From CAXMST01 sp963793415 (GTDB taxonomy: Bacteria; Actinomycetota; Thermoleophilia; Solirubrobacterales; 70-9), in NCBI GenBank assembly GCA_963793415.1, contig CAWCAC010000002.1:3038001-3102000 (forward strand): DNA of 64,000 bases, written 5' to 3'. The position numbers were made by a program, and so were the translations under genes. Under the pieces are notes generated by a model. The model was not told the origin of the DNA, made no database searches, and saw nothing but the letters and a program-made list of their open reading frames with translations. Below are positions 1 through 11,791 of this stretch, piece by piece; the stretch's first letter is position 1; each line of letters begins with the position of its first letter.

Positions 1-1430
<1,430 letters not shown>

Positions 1431-1445
1431 CGCGTTGTTCTCCGG

Positions 1446-3041
1446 CTACATCCGGAAGACGCCGAACTGCCTCGAGCCGGCGACGTCGTTGTTGTGACAG
1501 ACCGAGAGAGCGATTCCCAGCGCCGTGCGTGTGTCGCGCGGATCGATCATCCCGTCGTCCCAGAGCTCCCCGGAGGAGACGAAGGCGTCCGACTCGCTCT
1601 CGATCTGCTCCTCGACGGCCTTGGTACCTGCCGCCAGCTGCTCCTCGTCGACCTCGATCCCGCGGCGCTCGGCGCCGGCGCGCATCACGATCTCCATCAC
1701 GCCGGCAAGCTGCTTCGGACCCATCACGGCGGTCTTGTAGTTGGGCCAGGCGAAGATGAAGCGCGGATCGAAGCTGCGGCCGCACATGCCGTAGTTGCCG
1801 GCCCCGTAGGAGCCGCCCATCATCAGCGTCAGCTTCGGCACGCCGGCGTTGGCGACGGCGTTGATCATCTTCGCCCCGGCCTTGACGATGCCGCGTTGCT
1901 CGTAGTCGGTGCCGACGATGTAGCCGGTCGTGTTCTGCATGAACAGCAGCGGCGTGTCGACCTGATCGGCGAGCTGGATGAAGTGGGCGGCCTTTTCGGC
2001 GTCCTCGTTGAAGAGCACTCCGTTGTTGGCGAGGATCGCGACCGGGTAGCCGTGCAGCTCGGCCCAGCCGGTGACGATCTGGGCGCCGTAGCCGGGCTTG
2101 AACTCGTCGAATCGGGAGCCGTCGACCACGCGAGCGATCACCTCGCGCGCCTCGAACGGGATCTTCAGGTCGTGGGAGGCGATGCCGAGCAGTTCCTCGG
2201 GGTCGTAGAGCGGGTCGGCACCGGTGCCGCGAGGGTCGGGCCCGAGCTTGCGCCAGTTCAGGTTGCGGACGATCTCGCGGCCGATTCGGCAGAGGTCGAC
2301 CTCGTCGTTGGCCATGAACTCGCTGACCCCGGACACGCGCGAGTGCATCTCGGCGCCCCCAAGCGCTTCCTCCTCCGCCTCCTCCCCGGTCGCCATCTTC
2401 ACGAGCGGCGGCCCGCCGAGGAAGATCAGGGCCTGCTCGCGGACCATCACCGTGTAGTCGGACATGCCGGGCATGTAGGCGCCGCCCGCGGTCGAGTTGC
2501 CGGTGACGAGGGCGACGGTCGGAACCCCGGCTGCGGACTGCTGGGTCAGGTTCTTGAAGGTGGCGCCGCCAGGGATGAAGATCTCCTTCTGCCGGGGCAG
2601 GTCGGCGCCGCCGGACTCGATGAAGCCGACAGCGGGCAGGCGGTTCGCCCTGGCGATCTCCTGCATGCGCAAGCCCTTGCGCAGTGTGTAGGGGTTCGAG
2701 GTGCCACCCCGGACCGTCGGGTCGGATGCGGTGACCATGCACTCGACGCCCTCGACCACCCCGATCCCGGCGACCTGGGAGGCCCCGACCTCGTACTCGG
2801 AGCCGTAACCGGCGAGCGGCGCCAGCTCGAGGAACGGCGAGTCGCGGTCGATCAGCATCTCGATCCGCTCGCGGGGGAGCATCCGGCCGCGCTCGTGGTG
2901 GCGGGCGATCTTCTTCTCGCCGCCGCCGAGCCGCGCCTTCTCCTGCTCAGCGGCCATCTTGCCGATGCGCTCGAGCATCTTCTCCCGGTTCTCGGCGTAC
3001 TGCGCCGAGCCAGTGTCTATGCGGGATCTGAGGGCGGCCAA
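1446..3041 (-). CDS. Acyl-CoA carboxylase beta subunit (carboxyltransferase), AccD2-like
   Basis: 531 residues, the usual length for methylcrotonyl/propionyl-type carboxyltransferase subunits. Visible landmarks are GGGEKKIARHHERG near residue 40, DPTVRGGTSNP, ESGGADLPRQKEIF, the oxyanion-type GNSTAGGAYMPGMSD, GGPPLVKMATGEE, and a C-terminal GGSYGAGNYGMCGRSFDPRF. From memory the SNP/ESGGADLPRQKEIF signature looks more like mycobacterial AccD2 than the MCC subunit AccD1, so the substrate may not be methylcrotonyl-CoA. The start is TTG at 3039-3041; I chose it because the distance to the GGG motif matches relatives. No Shine-Dalgarno is visible, and a perfect palindrome begins at the very next base, so transcription is probably near-leaderless and repressible. 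Operon with the biotin-carboxylase subunit. Confidence 0.93.
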   Translation of the reverse strand: MAALRSRIDTGSAQYAENREKMLERIGKMAAEQEKARLGGGEKKIARHHERGRMLPRERIEMLIDRDSPFLELAPLAGYGSEYEVGASQVAGIGVVEGVECMVTASDPTVRGGTSNPYTLRKGLRMQEIARANRLPAVGFIESGGADLPRQKEIFIPGGATFKNLTQQSAAGVPTVALVTGNSTAGGAYMPGMSDYTVMVREQALIFLGGPPLVKMATGEEAEEEALGGAEMHSRVSGVSEFMANDEVDLCRIGREIVRNLNWRKLGPDPRGTGADPLYDPEELLGIASHDLKIPFEAREVIARVVDGSRFDEFKPGYGAQIVTGWAELHGYPVAILANNGVLFNEDAEKAAHFIQLADQVDTPLLFMQNTTGYIVGTDYEQRGIVKAGAKMINAVANAGVPKLTLMMGGSYGAGNYGMCGRSFDPRFIFAWPNYKTAVMGPKQLAGVMEIVMRAGAERRGIEVDEEQLAAGTKAVEEQIESESDAFVSSGELWDDGMIDPRDTRTALGIALSVCHNNDVAGSRQFGVFRM

Positions 3042-3071
3042 AGTAGGAAGTGGAACTTACTACTTCCTACT
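3042..3071. promoter_or_regulatory. Palindromic operator candidate upstream of the AccD2-like gene
   Basis: AGTAGGAAGT (3042-3051) and ACTTCCTACT (3062-3071) are perfect 10-bp inverted repeats separated by 10 nt. The palindrome abuts the TTG start of the carboxyltransferase and would cover the core promoter: read on the minus strand it contains TAAGTT, a TANNNT-type -10. It is too AT-balanced and too well placed to look like a terminator. A dimeric repressor of the TetR or GntR kind is the simplest reader; none is encoded beside it. Confidence 0.6.
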
Positions 3072-3151
3072 GACGCCGAGCGCGCCCCAAGGGCACGTGG
3101 ACGGCAGCCTGCTCCAAGGTTCGGGGTCCGGGGCGTTGTAGAGGGCGCGGG

Positions 3152-3490
3152 TTGTTTCGCGCTGTGGCCGCAGGGTTCAGACCGGGCTGAGATTGCAGTG
3201 AGGGAGGGGGTGCGGTCTGTGGTTGGTCACACGGCGCGCGTGTTTCGTCGCGGTTTCGGGGCGGATTCCCGGTGAGGCCGAGGAAGCGATCCACATTGAC
3301 GTCGCTATACGACGCCGATGTGGATCGCGTCGCGCGGGGGCCGAGCAACCGTTACGAGACCGTCACGCCCACACGGCTCGCGTGACAAAGGACGACCCGG
3401 CCCCGCCTCAGGGCGGCCGGCACCCTCCTCCACCTCACCCTCGCTGCAATTACCCGGCCTGAGCCTGCGAAGGACGCCCCTCGGAGGGCC
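3152..3490 (+). repeat. Intergenic repeat element, copy 1 (MITE-like, imperfect terminal inverted repeats)
   Basis: Fills most of the 477-nt gene-free gap between the carboxylase and the dipeptidase-like gene. The same sequence occurs inverted at 14487-14823. The core is bounded by TTGCAGTGAGGG (3193-3204) and CCCTCGCTGCAA (3438-3449), an imperfect terminal inverted repeat, giving a 257-bp unit; similarity to copy 2 continues for about 40 bp on each side. In the middle lies an 11-bp perfect inverted repeat, GCGATCCACAT (3286-3296) and ATGTGGATCGC (3318-3328). No credible coding frame is present. It may be a non-autonomous mobile element or a structured RNA. Confidence 0.75.
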
Positions 3491-3518
3491 ACGCGCCGCG
3501 ACACCGCCAGCGCCCGCC

Positions 3519-6059
3519 CTACAACCCAAGCCGCTTCGCGTAGCCCCTCAGCGAGGCGTTCGAGCCGGCAATCTCCGCGCTCGCCAGGCCGGTCCACCTG
3601 ACGCGGCCCCTCTTCGCGCCCCAGACGTAGGCGTTGCCGTTCGGGCTCTTCTCGACGTAGAGCCCGCCGGTGACCTTGCGGCCCTTGCCCTTCAGGGCCT
3701 TGACGCTGTCACCACGGCCGACCCCGCTCGCCGTGTTCTTGGGCAGCGAGCTGCCGATCAGCTCGAGCGTGCCGCCGGTACCGAAGACCGCGTTGACGGC
3801 TCTCTTCTTGTCGAGCTTGCGGGGGTCGCCGCCCTTCTTGAAGCGGGTGCACCACTTCCAGGTGCGCTCGCGGGAGACGGGCTGACCGGCGGAGTAGAGC
3901 GTCTCCTTCGTGTCGGCGCCGACCTCGAGGGCGCCGGTGCTGAGACCCTTGTGGCTGAACCTGCCCTTCCAGGTCTTGCACCTGACCTCAGCCACCCCTT
4001 CCGCCCGCTCCCACATCTGCAGGTAGGCCTCGGCGCCGCGGTTCATGTCGCGGATGATCTGGTTGCCCTGGATCTGGCGCAGGTCCTCGATCCAGTCCGG
4101 GTAGAGCCCGTAGTGGGCGACGCCGTCGGTGTTGATGTCGTAGACCTGCTTGCCGGAGCGCTGCTGGTGGATCGTCTGGTTGCCGTCGGCGGACTCGAAC
4201 GGATAAGCCACCGGGTTGGAGACGTCGGCGCCGCGCGGGCCGCCCTGGCCGCCGAACCCGTTCTGGTCGGCGCCGTATCCGATCCCGAAGTACTGGCGGC
4301 CCCGGTAGGCGGTACGGGCGTCCTTCCACTTGTCGACGAAGCCTTCGGAGTCGCCCGCGTACGGGGTGACGATGCCGCCGAGCTTGTAGATCCGCGGCAG
4401 CGCCGCGGGGGTGCTCCAGCTGTGTGAGGAGATCATGCCCGAGTAGTCGAGCGACTCGACCAGGTTGAGCGCGGCGTCGCGGCCCTTGACGCTCATGTGG
4501 TCGGGGTCGAAGATCATTCCCTTCTGCGCCATCCGGCGGATCGTGAACTCACCGAGCTCGGTCAGGCCGAGCGTGTTGCAGAGCGGGCCCTGGGGATAGA
4601 CGGGCAGGACGCCGCTGGGCATGAACTGCTTGATCACGTTGCCCGCGATCGAGTCGTCGTTGTGGACCTCGACGGCGGTCGGCGAGTGGTCGTGCTCCTC
4701 GGGCGGTCCCTGGCAGGTCTCGAGATCCCAGAACCTGCCGGTCGCGTAGAAGTTGCCGAAGTTGACCAGCGTGCCGGTCGAGCCGTCGTCGCCGGCGACG
4801 CCGGTGAGAGCGTTGTCGAACTTGTTCGTGATCTCCATCTGCCGCACACCGCGGTCGTAGAGATGGTCGATCTGCTTGCGGATCGTGTCCTGATCGCAGG
4901 TGGGGACGCCGGCGAACATCCGGCAGGTGAAGGGCTCGGAGACCTCCATGCCGAGGACGACGGCGAGCTTGCCCTCGTTGATCACCTCGCGGGCCTCGAA
5001 CGGGTCCGTGACGATTCGGTAGAAGCCCTCGCCGGGCCCACCGGACTGGGCGTCGATGTAGTCCTGAAGCCGATAGGCCTCGTCGAGCTCGAGCTCGACG
5101 GTCTTCGTGTCGTCACAGGTCGGGTTCTTGTTCCTGTTGATCGGATAGATCTCGCAGAGAGCCCGGTTCTGGACCATCAGGTTCACGAACACGCGCAGCC
5201 CCGAACGCCACGATCGTTCGATCCACTTGTAGTACGACTGCTCGTGGGTCAGCGACTTCGGATCCGGCCAGTCGGTGAACTCGGGCCAGCCGGTCGTGTC
5301 GTGACAGCGGGCGGGCTCGCCGTAGAGAACGTTCTCGAGCACGGCGGCGCAGCCGTTCGGCTCGTGGTCGGCGCAGTCCTGCAGCGCATAGGCGACCCCG
5401 AACCGGTGCCAGGGGCGACCGCAGTGGGCGCCGCCGAGGAAGCGGAAGGCCATGTGGTGCATATGGCCCTCGATCTGTCCGGTCGCCTCCTTGAAACGGG
5501 GATAGGTCTGCGTCGGCGCACCGATGACGTTGGTCGAGATCTCGGGGTACTTGGGGCAACCCTCCGCCGCGACGAAGTTGAACTCGCCGGCGTCGCCGGG
5601 GACCGAGCCGGTCGCGGTCAGCTCGTCGCCGTTCGCCCCGAGCTCGCGCTTCTCCCAGGTATTGACCACCTCGAACGTGGCCCCGGGCTTCTTCACGGTC
5701 CAGTCGGCCGCGTTCGAGGGCTTCGGGTCGGCGGAGACGCCCTGGCCGTCGACGGCCATGAACTCCTCGTCGCTGTCGTAGAAGAGGTAGCGGCCGAGGT
5801 CAGTCGCCTGCATCCGGAACGGCTCGGCTCCGCCGAGGCCGCCGGCGCTCGCGTCGTAGGCGCCCCCCGACTTGGCCACGTACTTGCCCGTGGCCGCCGA
5901 CTGCAAGGCGTAGCAACCGTGCACGATCGAGAAGCGGTCGGCGGTCGAGGGCTGGTAGGCGGAGGCCCCGGATGGGAGGACGAGCATCAGCAGGAGGCCG
6001 ACGAGAAGGCCCATCCCCCCTGACGCGAGGCGCTTGGACCTCGGCGTTACGCGCAGCAT
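3519..6059 (-). CDS. Secreted membrane-dipeptidase (M19)-like metallohydrolase with N-terminal trefoil-like domain
   Basis: About 846 residues from the ATG at 6057-6059, which gives a clean signal peptide (basic MLRVTPRSKR, hydrophobic stretch, cut after SGASA). Residues about 45-110 (GCYALQSAATGKYVAKSGG, then EPFRMQATDLGRYLFYDS) resemble a fascin/ricin-like beta-trefoil. The rest matches the amidohydrolase fold of renal-dipeptidase relatives: HMHH for the first two metal ligands, GMEVSEP for the bridging Glu, DPDHMS and SSHSWS for the two later His ligands, and GYGAD for the last Asp. It is much longer than the usual 350-450-residue M19 enzymes. Many Cys residues suggest an oxidised extracellular protein. 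The substrate is unknown; peptide hydrolysis is an inference from fold. It is monocistronic and divergent from the esterase. Confidence 0.75.
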   Translation of the reverse strand: MLRVTPRSKRLASGGMGLLVGLLLMLVLPSGASAYQPSTADRFSIVHGCYALQSAATGKYVAKSGGAYDASAGGLGGAEPFRMQATDLGRYLFYDSDEEFMAVDGQGVSADPKPSNAADWTVKKPGATFEVVNTWEKRELGANGDELTATGSVPGDAGEFNFVAAEGCPKYPEISTNVIGAPTQTYPRFKEATGQIEGHMHHMAFRFLGGAHCGRPWHRFGVAYALQDCADHEPNGCAAVLENVLYGEPARCHDTTGWPEFTDWPDPKSLTHEQSYYKWIERSWRSGLRVFVNLMVQNRALCEIYPINRNKNPTCDDTKTVELELDEAYRLQDYIDAQSGGPGEGFYRIVTDPFEAREVINEGKLAVVLGMEVSEPFTCRMFAGVPTCDQDTIRKQIDHLYDRGVRQMEITNKFDNALTGVAGDDGSTGTLVNFGNFYATGRFWDLETCQGPPEEHDHSPTAVEVHNDDSIAGNVIKQFMPSGVLPVYPQGPLCNTLGLTELGEFTIRRMAQKGMIFDPDHMSVKGRDAALNLVESLDYSGMISSHSWSTPAALPRIYKLGGIVTPYAGDSEGFVDKWKDARTAYRGRQYFGIGYGADQNGFGGQGGPRGADVSNPVAYPFESADGNQTIHQQRSGKQVYDINTDGVAHYGLYPDWIEDLRQIQGNQIIRDMNRGAEAYLQMWERAEGVAEVRCKTWKGRFSHKGLSTGALEVGADTKETLYSAGQPVSRERTWKWCTRFKKGGDPRKLDKKRAVNAVFGTGGTLELIGSSLPKNTASGVGRGDSVKALKGKGRKVTGGLYVEKSPNGNAYVWGAKRGRVRWTGLASAEIAGSNASLRGYAKRLGL

Positions 6060-6143
6060 CGGGCGACTGTAACCCAGCAACCATGGTCCGAGCGCCGGTT
6101 CCCCGCTCGCGGATCCGGAGGCTGGTGCTGCAAGTCTTAGGAG

Positions 6144-7118
6144 ATGGAATCGGCCGCCCCCCGGCACTCGCGCAAAGCCCTGGCGCTTCGCATTCTCGCC
6201 GCGGCGCTCGTCATCGTCGTCGCCGTCGCGCTTCGCGATCTGGTCGACGATGAGCGTGGCCCGTCGGCCACCGATGGCTCCCGGGTGACCGACTTCTCGG
6301 TCGACTCGAAGCTGCTCGGCAGGGAGATGCCCGTCGAGGTCGTGATCCCGCCCGGAGCCCAGGACGGGCGCCGCTCATTGCTCGTCTTCCTGCACGGTCG
6401 CGGCGAGGACGAGACCAGCTATCTGGTCGAGCCGATGTTCGAGGCGCTCGGGCGTGAGGGGGGCAAGGCGCCGGTCGTCGCCTTTCCGGAGGGCGATCCC
6501 GACTCCTACTGGCACGACCGCGACAGCGGCGAGTGGGGCTCATACGTGAGCGAGGAGCTGATCCCCGAGCTGGTCGAGCGCTTCGAGATCGAGCCCGAGC
6601 GGGTTGCGATCGGCGGCATCTCGATGGGCGGCTTCGGTGCCTATGACATCGCCCGCCTCGACCCCGACCTGTTCTGCGCGGTCGGCGGCCACTCCCCTGC
6701 GATCTGGGAGAGCGCCTCGGACACCGCTCCCGGCGCCTTCGACGACGACGGCGACTTCAGCCGCCACAACGTGATCGAGGCCGTCGCTCCGCCGGCCTCG
6801 CCGCTCGCCGGCAAGCGCGTCTGGGTCGACTTCGGTGACGAGGATCCGTTCCTCGACGCCGACGAGTCGCTGATCGAGTCGCTCGAGGCGGGCGGCGCTG
6901 AGGTCCGGACCTACGAGGGTCAGGGCGGCCACGAGACGTCGTACTGGAACGACAACTGGCACCGGTACATGAACTTCTACGCCCACGCCTTGAAGGCGTG
7001 CCAGACGGACGGCAAGTCGGACCGTAGGAAGGCGCCGGACGCGGCCGCCGCAGAGCCCGGGGCCGATGCCAGTGGAACCGGCTCCGAGTCCGCGTCCGGC
7101 GCAGGCGAAGACGGCTGA
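6144..7118 (+). CDS. Membrane-anchored alpha/beta-hydrolase, esterase D / putative esterase type
   Basis: 324 residues. An N-terminal hydrophobic segment (about residues 12-30) should anchor or export it. The hydrolase core shows FLHGRGEDE, the nucleophile elbow GISMGG with its Ser, a late Asp in WVDFGDEDPFLDAD and the catalytic His in GQGGHETSYW, so the triad is complete. The fold class is that of esterase D, feruloyl esterases and the antigen-85 mycolyltransferases. The C-terminus is a low-complexity Ala/Gly/Asp/Ser tail. The start is ATG 6144; a TTAGGAG sits directly against it, an unusually short spacing, so the start could be slightly later. It precedes the biotin operon by 71 nt but has no obvious role in biotin synthesis, except that an esterase is sometimes needed to make free pimeloyl precursors. 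That link is speculation. Confidence 0.8.
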   Translation: MESAAPRHSRKALALRILAAALVIVVAVALRDLVDDERGPSATDGSRVTDFSVDSKLLGREMPVEVVIPPGAQDGRRSLLVFLHGRGEDETSYLVEPMFEALGREGGKAPVVAFPEGDPDSYWHDRDSGEWGSYVSEELIPELVERFEIEPERVAIGGISMGGFGAYDIARLDPDLFCAVGGHSPAIWESASDTAPGAFDDDGDFSRHNVIEAVAPPASPLAGKRVWVDFGDEDPFLDADESLIESLEAGGAEVRTYEGQGGHETSYWNDNWHRYMNFYAHALKACQTDGKSDRRKAPDAAAAEPGADASGTGSESASGAGEDG

Positions 7119-7189
7119 GCACCGCCCAGAGCCGTCCGGCCGCAGACCTAGCCTCCCTGGGGTACCGACCGGAGACCGGAGGAACCCCA

Positions 7190-8364
7190 ATGTCGTCCCT
7201 GATCAGCTTCGAAGAGGCGCTCGAGCTCGGCGCCGTGACCGACCACGACGAGATCGGCGAGATCGTCGAGCGCGCCTGGCAGGTGAGGACGGAGAACTTC
7301 GGCGACTCGACCGACATGTGCTCGCTCGTCAACGCGAAGTCGGGCGGCTGCGCCGAGGACTGCGGGTTCTGTGCCCAAAGCCGCTACGCGGAGGCGGACA
7401 CGCCGATGCACGCGATGATGGAGCCGGAGCAGATCCTCGAGCACGCGAAGGCCGCCGAGGCGGCGGGCGCGCACCGCTTCTGCATGGTGACCCAGGGCCA
7501 GGGGCTGTCGAAGCGGGACTTCGAGAAGATCGTCGAGGGGGCCAAGCTCGTCGCCGAGCAGACCAACCTGAAGCGCTGCGCCTCGATCGGCCACATCTCG
7601 ACCGAGCGCGCCAAGCGCCTCGCCGACGCCGGCATTCAGCGCGTCCACCACAACGTCGAGACCTCACGCTCCTACTACGACGAGGTCACCACGACCGTCC
7701 GCTACGAGGGCCGGATCCGGACGATCGAAGCGGTCCGCGAGGCCGGCCTCGAGACCTGCGTCGGCGGCATCCTCAACCTCGGCGAGACCGAATACCAGCG
7801 GGTCGAGATGGCGTTCGAACTCTCCGAGATCAACCCGACCTCGGTCCCGATCAACCTGCTCAACCCGCGCTCCGGAACCAAGTTCGGCGACCGCGAGATG
7901 ATGGATCCCTGGGAGGTCGTCAAATGGGTCGCGATCTTTCGGCTGATCATCCCCGGGGCCCTGTTCCGGCTCTGCGGCGGCCGTGTCGAGAACCTCGGTG
8001 ACCTGCAGCCGCTCGCCGTCCGGGCCGGCCTCAACGGCGTGATGATGGGCAACTTCCTGACGACGCTGGGTGCTGAGCCCGCCGACGACCGGGCGATGTT
8101 CGAGGAGCACGGGCTCAACGTGGCCCGCCAGGACGACAACGGCGCCAACCCCCGCCCCGACAACCGTGACGGCTGGCTCGAGGGCGAGACTCCGCGGACG
8201 CCGCTCGACGACCTGATCGACAGCCAGGCCGAGGCCCGTTTCTGGGATCCCTCGACCCAGCTCCGGGTCGTCAAGAAGAACGGCAAGCCGCCGAGCTACC
8301 CGAAGCCCGCGCGCGCTTCCGCTCCGGGGGTCGACGGCACCGAGACGACGGAGACCCGCGCGGC

Positions 8365-8368
<4 letters not shown>
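7190..8368 (+). CDS. bioB: Biotin synthase
   Basis: 392 residues. Radical-SAM enzyme inserting sulfur into dethiobiotin, the last step of biotin synthesis. The SAM-binding cluster motif CAEDCGFCAQS (CxxxCxxC) lies around residue 54, and the biotin-synthase signatures HHNVETSRSYY and NLLNPRSGT are present. The strong GGAGG at 7178-7182 fixes the ATG. A C-terminal extension of about 60 residues after the conserved core (from roughly DNRDGWLEG) is longer than in E. coli BioB. First gene of a tight bioB-bioF-bioD string with 4-nt overlaps. Biotin is needed by the two acyl-CoA carboxylases at both ends of this window. Confidence 0.97.
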
Positions 8369-9659
<1,291 letters not shown>

Positions 9660-9663
<4 letters not shown>

Positions 9664-10313
9664 CGGCAGGCCTGTTCGTAACGGGGACCGGAACCGAGGT
9701 CGGCAAGAGCGTCGTCGCGGCGGTCCTCGCGCACGCCGCCGCCGAGGACGGCAGGCGGGTCGCCGTCTTCAAGCCCGCCGTCTCCGGGCTCGACGAGGGA
9801 GGCGAGAGCGATCACGCGCTGCTTCGCCGCGCCTCGGGCAGCGCCCAGACCGACGAGGAGATCGCGCCGTACCGGTTCGGGCCGCCGCTCTCGCCGCACC
9901 TCGCGGCCGAGCTCGCGGACATCGAGGTCGATCCCGCCCGGCTCCTCACCGCGGCGCGCGCTGCGGCCGCCGAGGCCGAGCTGCTGATCTGCGAGGGAGT
10001 CGGCGGGCTGCTGGTGCCGCTGACGTCCTCATACCTCGTCCGCGACTTCGCCGACGAGCTCGGAATGCCGGTCGTGATCGTGGCGCCGCCGGCGCTGGGC
10101 ACGATCAACCACACGCTGCTGACGCTCGAGGCGGCGCGAGCCGCCGGGCTCGAGGTCGCAGCCGTCGTGCTCAGCCGCTGGCCGGGCGAGCCGGGCGAGC
10201 TCGAGCTCTCGAACCGGGCGACGATCGCCGAGCTCGGACGCGTCGCGGTCGAGACCCTGCCCGAGATCGACCTCGCCGATCCCGGCTCCTGGCCGCGGCT
10301 CGCGATCGCCTGA
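9660..10313 (+). CDS. bioD: Dethiobiotin synthetase
   Basis: 217 residues. ATP-dependent carboxylase closing the ureido ring of dethiobiotin. Shows the Walker A loop GTGTEVGKS at residues 8-16, the FKPAVSG motif, and CEGVGGLLVP, all standard for BioD. The start is TTG at 9660-9662 overlapping the bioF stop (TTGA); no other start lies before the Walker A motif, so this is well supported. Operon with bioB and bioF. Confidence 0.95.
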
Positions 10314-10347
10314 GCCCGTCCCGCCGCGGGACGCGGCCCGCCCCGCC

Positions 10348-10401
10348 CCGCAAATTGCGGCCTCGCGGGGTCCCGGCTTCCGCCGAGGCTGGACCTAGAT
10401 T
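10348..10401 (+). promoter_or_regulatory. Candidate internal promoter/operator before bioA
   Basis: The 98-nt bioD-bioA gap holds the palindrome CCGCAA-A-TTGCGG (10348-10360), a smaller GTCCCG-CCG-CGGGAC hairpin upstream at about 10318-10332, and TAGATT at 10396-10401, a TANNNT-type -10 located 10 nt before the bioA ATG. This suggests that bioA and the SDR can be transcribed separately from bioBFD. The reader of the palindrome is unknown. Confidence 0.4.
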
Positions 10402-10411
10402 GGTCGTGAAG

Positions 10412-11791
10412 ATGTCGCAGATCGCTGAGCTCGACCAGCGCCACGTGTGGCACCCGTTCACCCAGCAGCGCGGGTGGACCGAGGAGGATCCGATCGTTGT
10501 CGCCTCCGCGGAGGGCACCGACCTGATCGACGAGGACGGGAACCACTACATCGACGGCACCTCATCGCTGTGGTGCAACGTCCACGGGCATCGCCACCCC
10601 GTGATCGACCAGGCGGTCCGCGACCAGCTCGACCGCGTCGCGCACTCGACGATGCTCGGACTCACGCACGCGCCCGGCGCCGAGCTCGCGGCGCGGCTCA
10701 GCGATCTCGCGCCCCCCGGGCTCTCGCGCGTCTTCTACTCGGACTCCGGCTCGACCGCGGTTGAGATCGCCCTGAAGATGGCCTTCCAGTACTGGCACCA
10801 GCGCGGCGGTCAGCACGTGCGGCGGACCGGCTTCGTCAACTTGACCGAGGCCTACCACGGCGACACGGTCGGATCCGTCTCGGTCGGCGGCATCGACCTC
10901 TTCCACTCCGTCTACGAGCCGTTGCTGTTCGGCACGCACCAGATCGACCCCGGAGACGTCGAGGGCCTGCGCGCGATCCTCAACTTCCACGGTGAGGAGA
11001 TCGCGGCCGTGATCGTCGAGCCGCTGGTCCAGGGCGCCGCCGGGATCATCCCGCAGCCGCCGGGCTTCCTCCGCGCGGTCCGCGATCTCTGCGACGAGCA
11101 CGAGGTGCTGCTGATCTGCGACGAGGTTGCGACCGGGTTCGGGCGCACCGGGACGATGTTCGCCTGCGAGCAGGAGCGGGTCGTACCTGACTTCCTCTGC
11201 CTCGGCAAGGGGCTGACGAACGGCTACATGCCGCTCGCGGCGACGCTGACGAGCGAGCGCATCTACGAGGGCTTCCTCGGTGCGCAAGAGGAGTACAGGA
11301 CCTTCTTCCACGGCCACACCTTCACCGGCAACCCGCTCGCCTGCGCGGCTGCGATCGCCAGCCTCGACGTCTTCGAGCAGGAGTCGACGCTGCTGCGCCT
11401 GCAGCCGAAGATGCGCCTGCTCCACGACGTGCTCGCACCCGTCGCCGCGATGGACGAGGTCGCCGAGGTTCGCGGCCGCGGGTTCATGGTCGGGATCGAT
11501 CTCGGCGAGCACGACCCCTCGCTGCGTCTCGGCCATCGGGTCACGCTCGAGGCGCGCGGCCGCGGGGCGATCGTGCGCCCGCTCGGGGACACGATCGTGC
11601 TGATGCCGCCGCTGGCGATCACCAAGCAGGACCTCGTCCGTCTCGTCGCGATCACGGCCGCCTCGATCGAGGCGGCCTGGGCGTCGGCCTATCCGAGCGA
11701 GCGTCCCGGGAGGCTCGGCGTCGCGTCCGCGCCCGCGGGCCGGAACGAGACCGGGGACCCGGCCTCGCTGCCCCCCGCGCGGGCCGCGTGA
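10412..11791 (+). CDS. bioA: Adenosylmethionine-8-amino-7-oxononanoate aminotransferase
   Basis: 459 residues from the ATG at 10412 (MSQIAELDQRHVWHPFTQ); the frame stays open upstream but the WHPFTQ motif normally lies 10-20 residues from the start. Class III PLP aminotransferase producing 7,8-diaminononanoate with SAM as amino donor. Landmarks are DGTSSLWCNVHGHRHP, YSDSGSTAVEIALKMA, CDEVATGFGRTG and the PLP Lys in LGKGLTNGYMPLAAT. The C-terminal 30 residues are a Pro/Gly/Ala tail. Separated from bioD by 98 nt with its own likely promoter, and overlapping the SDR gene by 4 nt. Confidence 0.96.
   Translation: MSQIAELDQRHVWHPFTQQRGWTEEDPIVVASAEGTDLIDEDGNHYIDGTSSLWCNVHGHRHPVIDQAVRDQLDRVAHSTMLGLTHAPGAELAARLSDLAPPGLSRVFYSDSGSTAVEIALKMAFQYWHQRGGQHVRRTGFVNLTEAYHGDTVGSVSVGGIDLFHSVYEPLLFGTHQIDPGDVEGLRAILNFHGEEIAAVIVEPLVQGAAGIIPQPPGFLRAVRDLCDEHEVLLICDEVATGFGRTGTMFACEQERVVPDFLCLGKGLTNGYMPLAATLTSERIYEGFLGAQEEYRTFFHGHTFTGNPLACAAAIASLDVFEQESTLLRLQPKMRLLHDVLAPVAAMDEVAEVRGRGFMVGIDLGEHDPSLRLGHRVTLEARGRGAIVRPLGDTIVLMPPLAITKQDLVRLVAITAASIEAAWASAYPSERPGRLGVASAPAGRNETGDPASLPPARAA

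Noticed and set aside
3286..3328. CRISPR-like array in the repeat region
   Set aside because: Only one short inverted repeat per copy, with no regularly spaced direct repeats or spacers and no cas genes.
3223..3529. Short frames inside repeat copy 1 (and equivalents in copy 2)
   Set aside because: Although similar peptides appear in both copies, this follows from DNA similarity; changes between copies do not favour silent positions by eye and no ribosome site is present.
6060..6167. Longer N-terminus (36 extra residues) for the M19-like protein
   Set aside because: The extension would place a hydrophilic stretch before a standard signal peptide; ATG 6057-6059 gives a normal secretory start.
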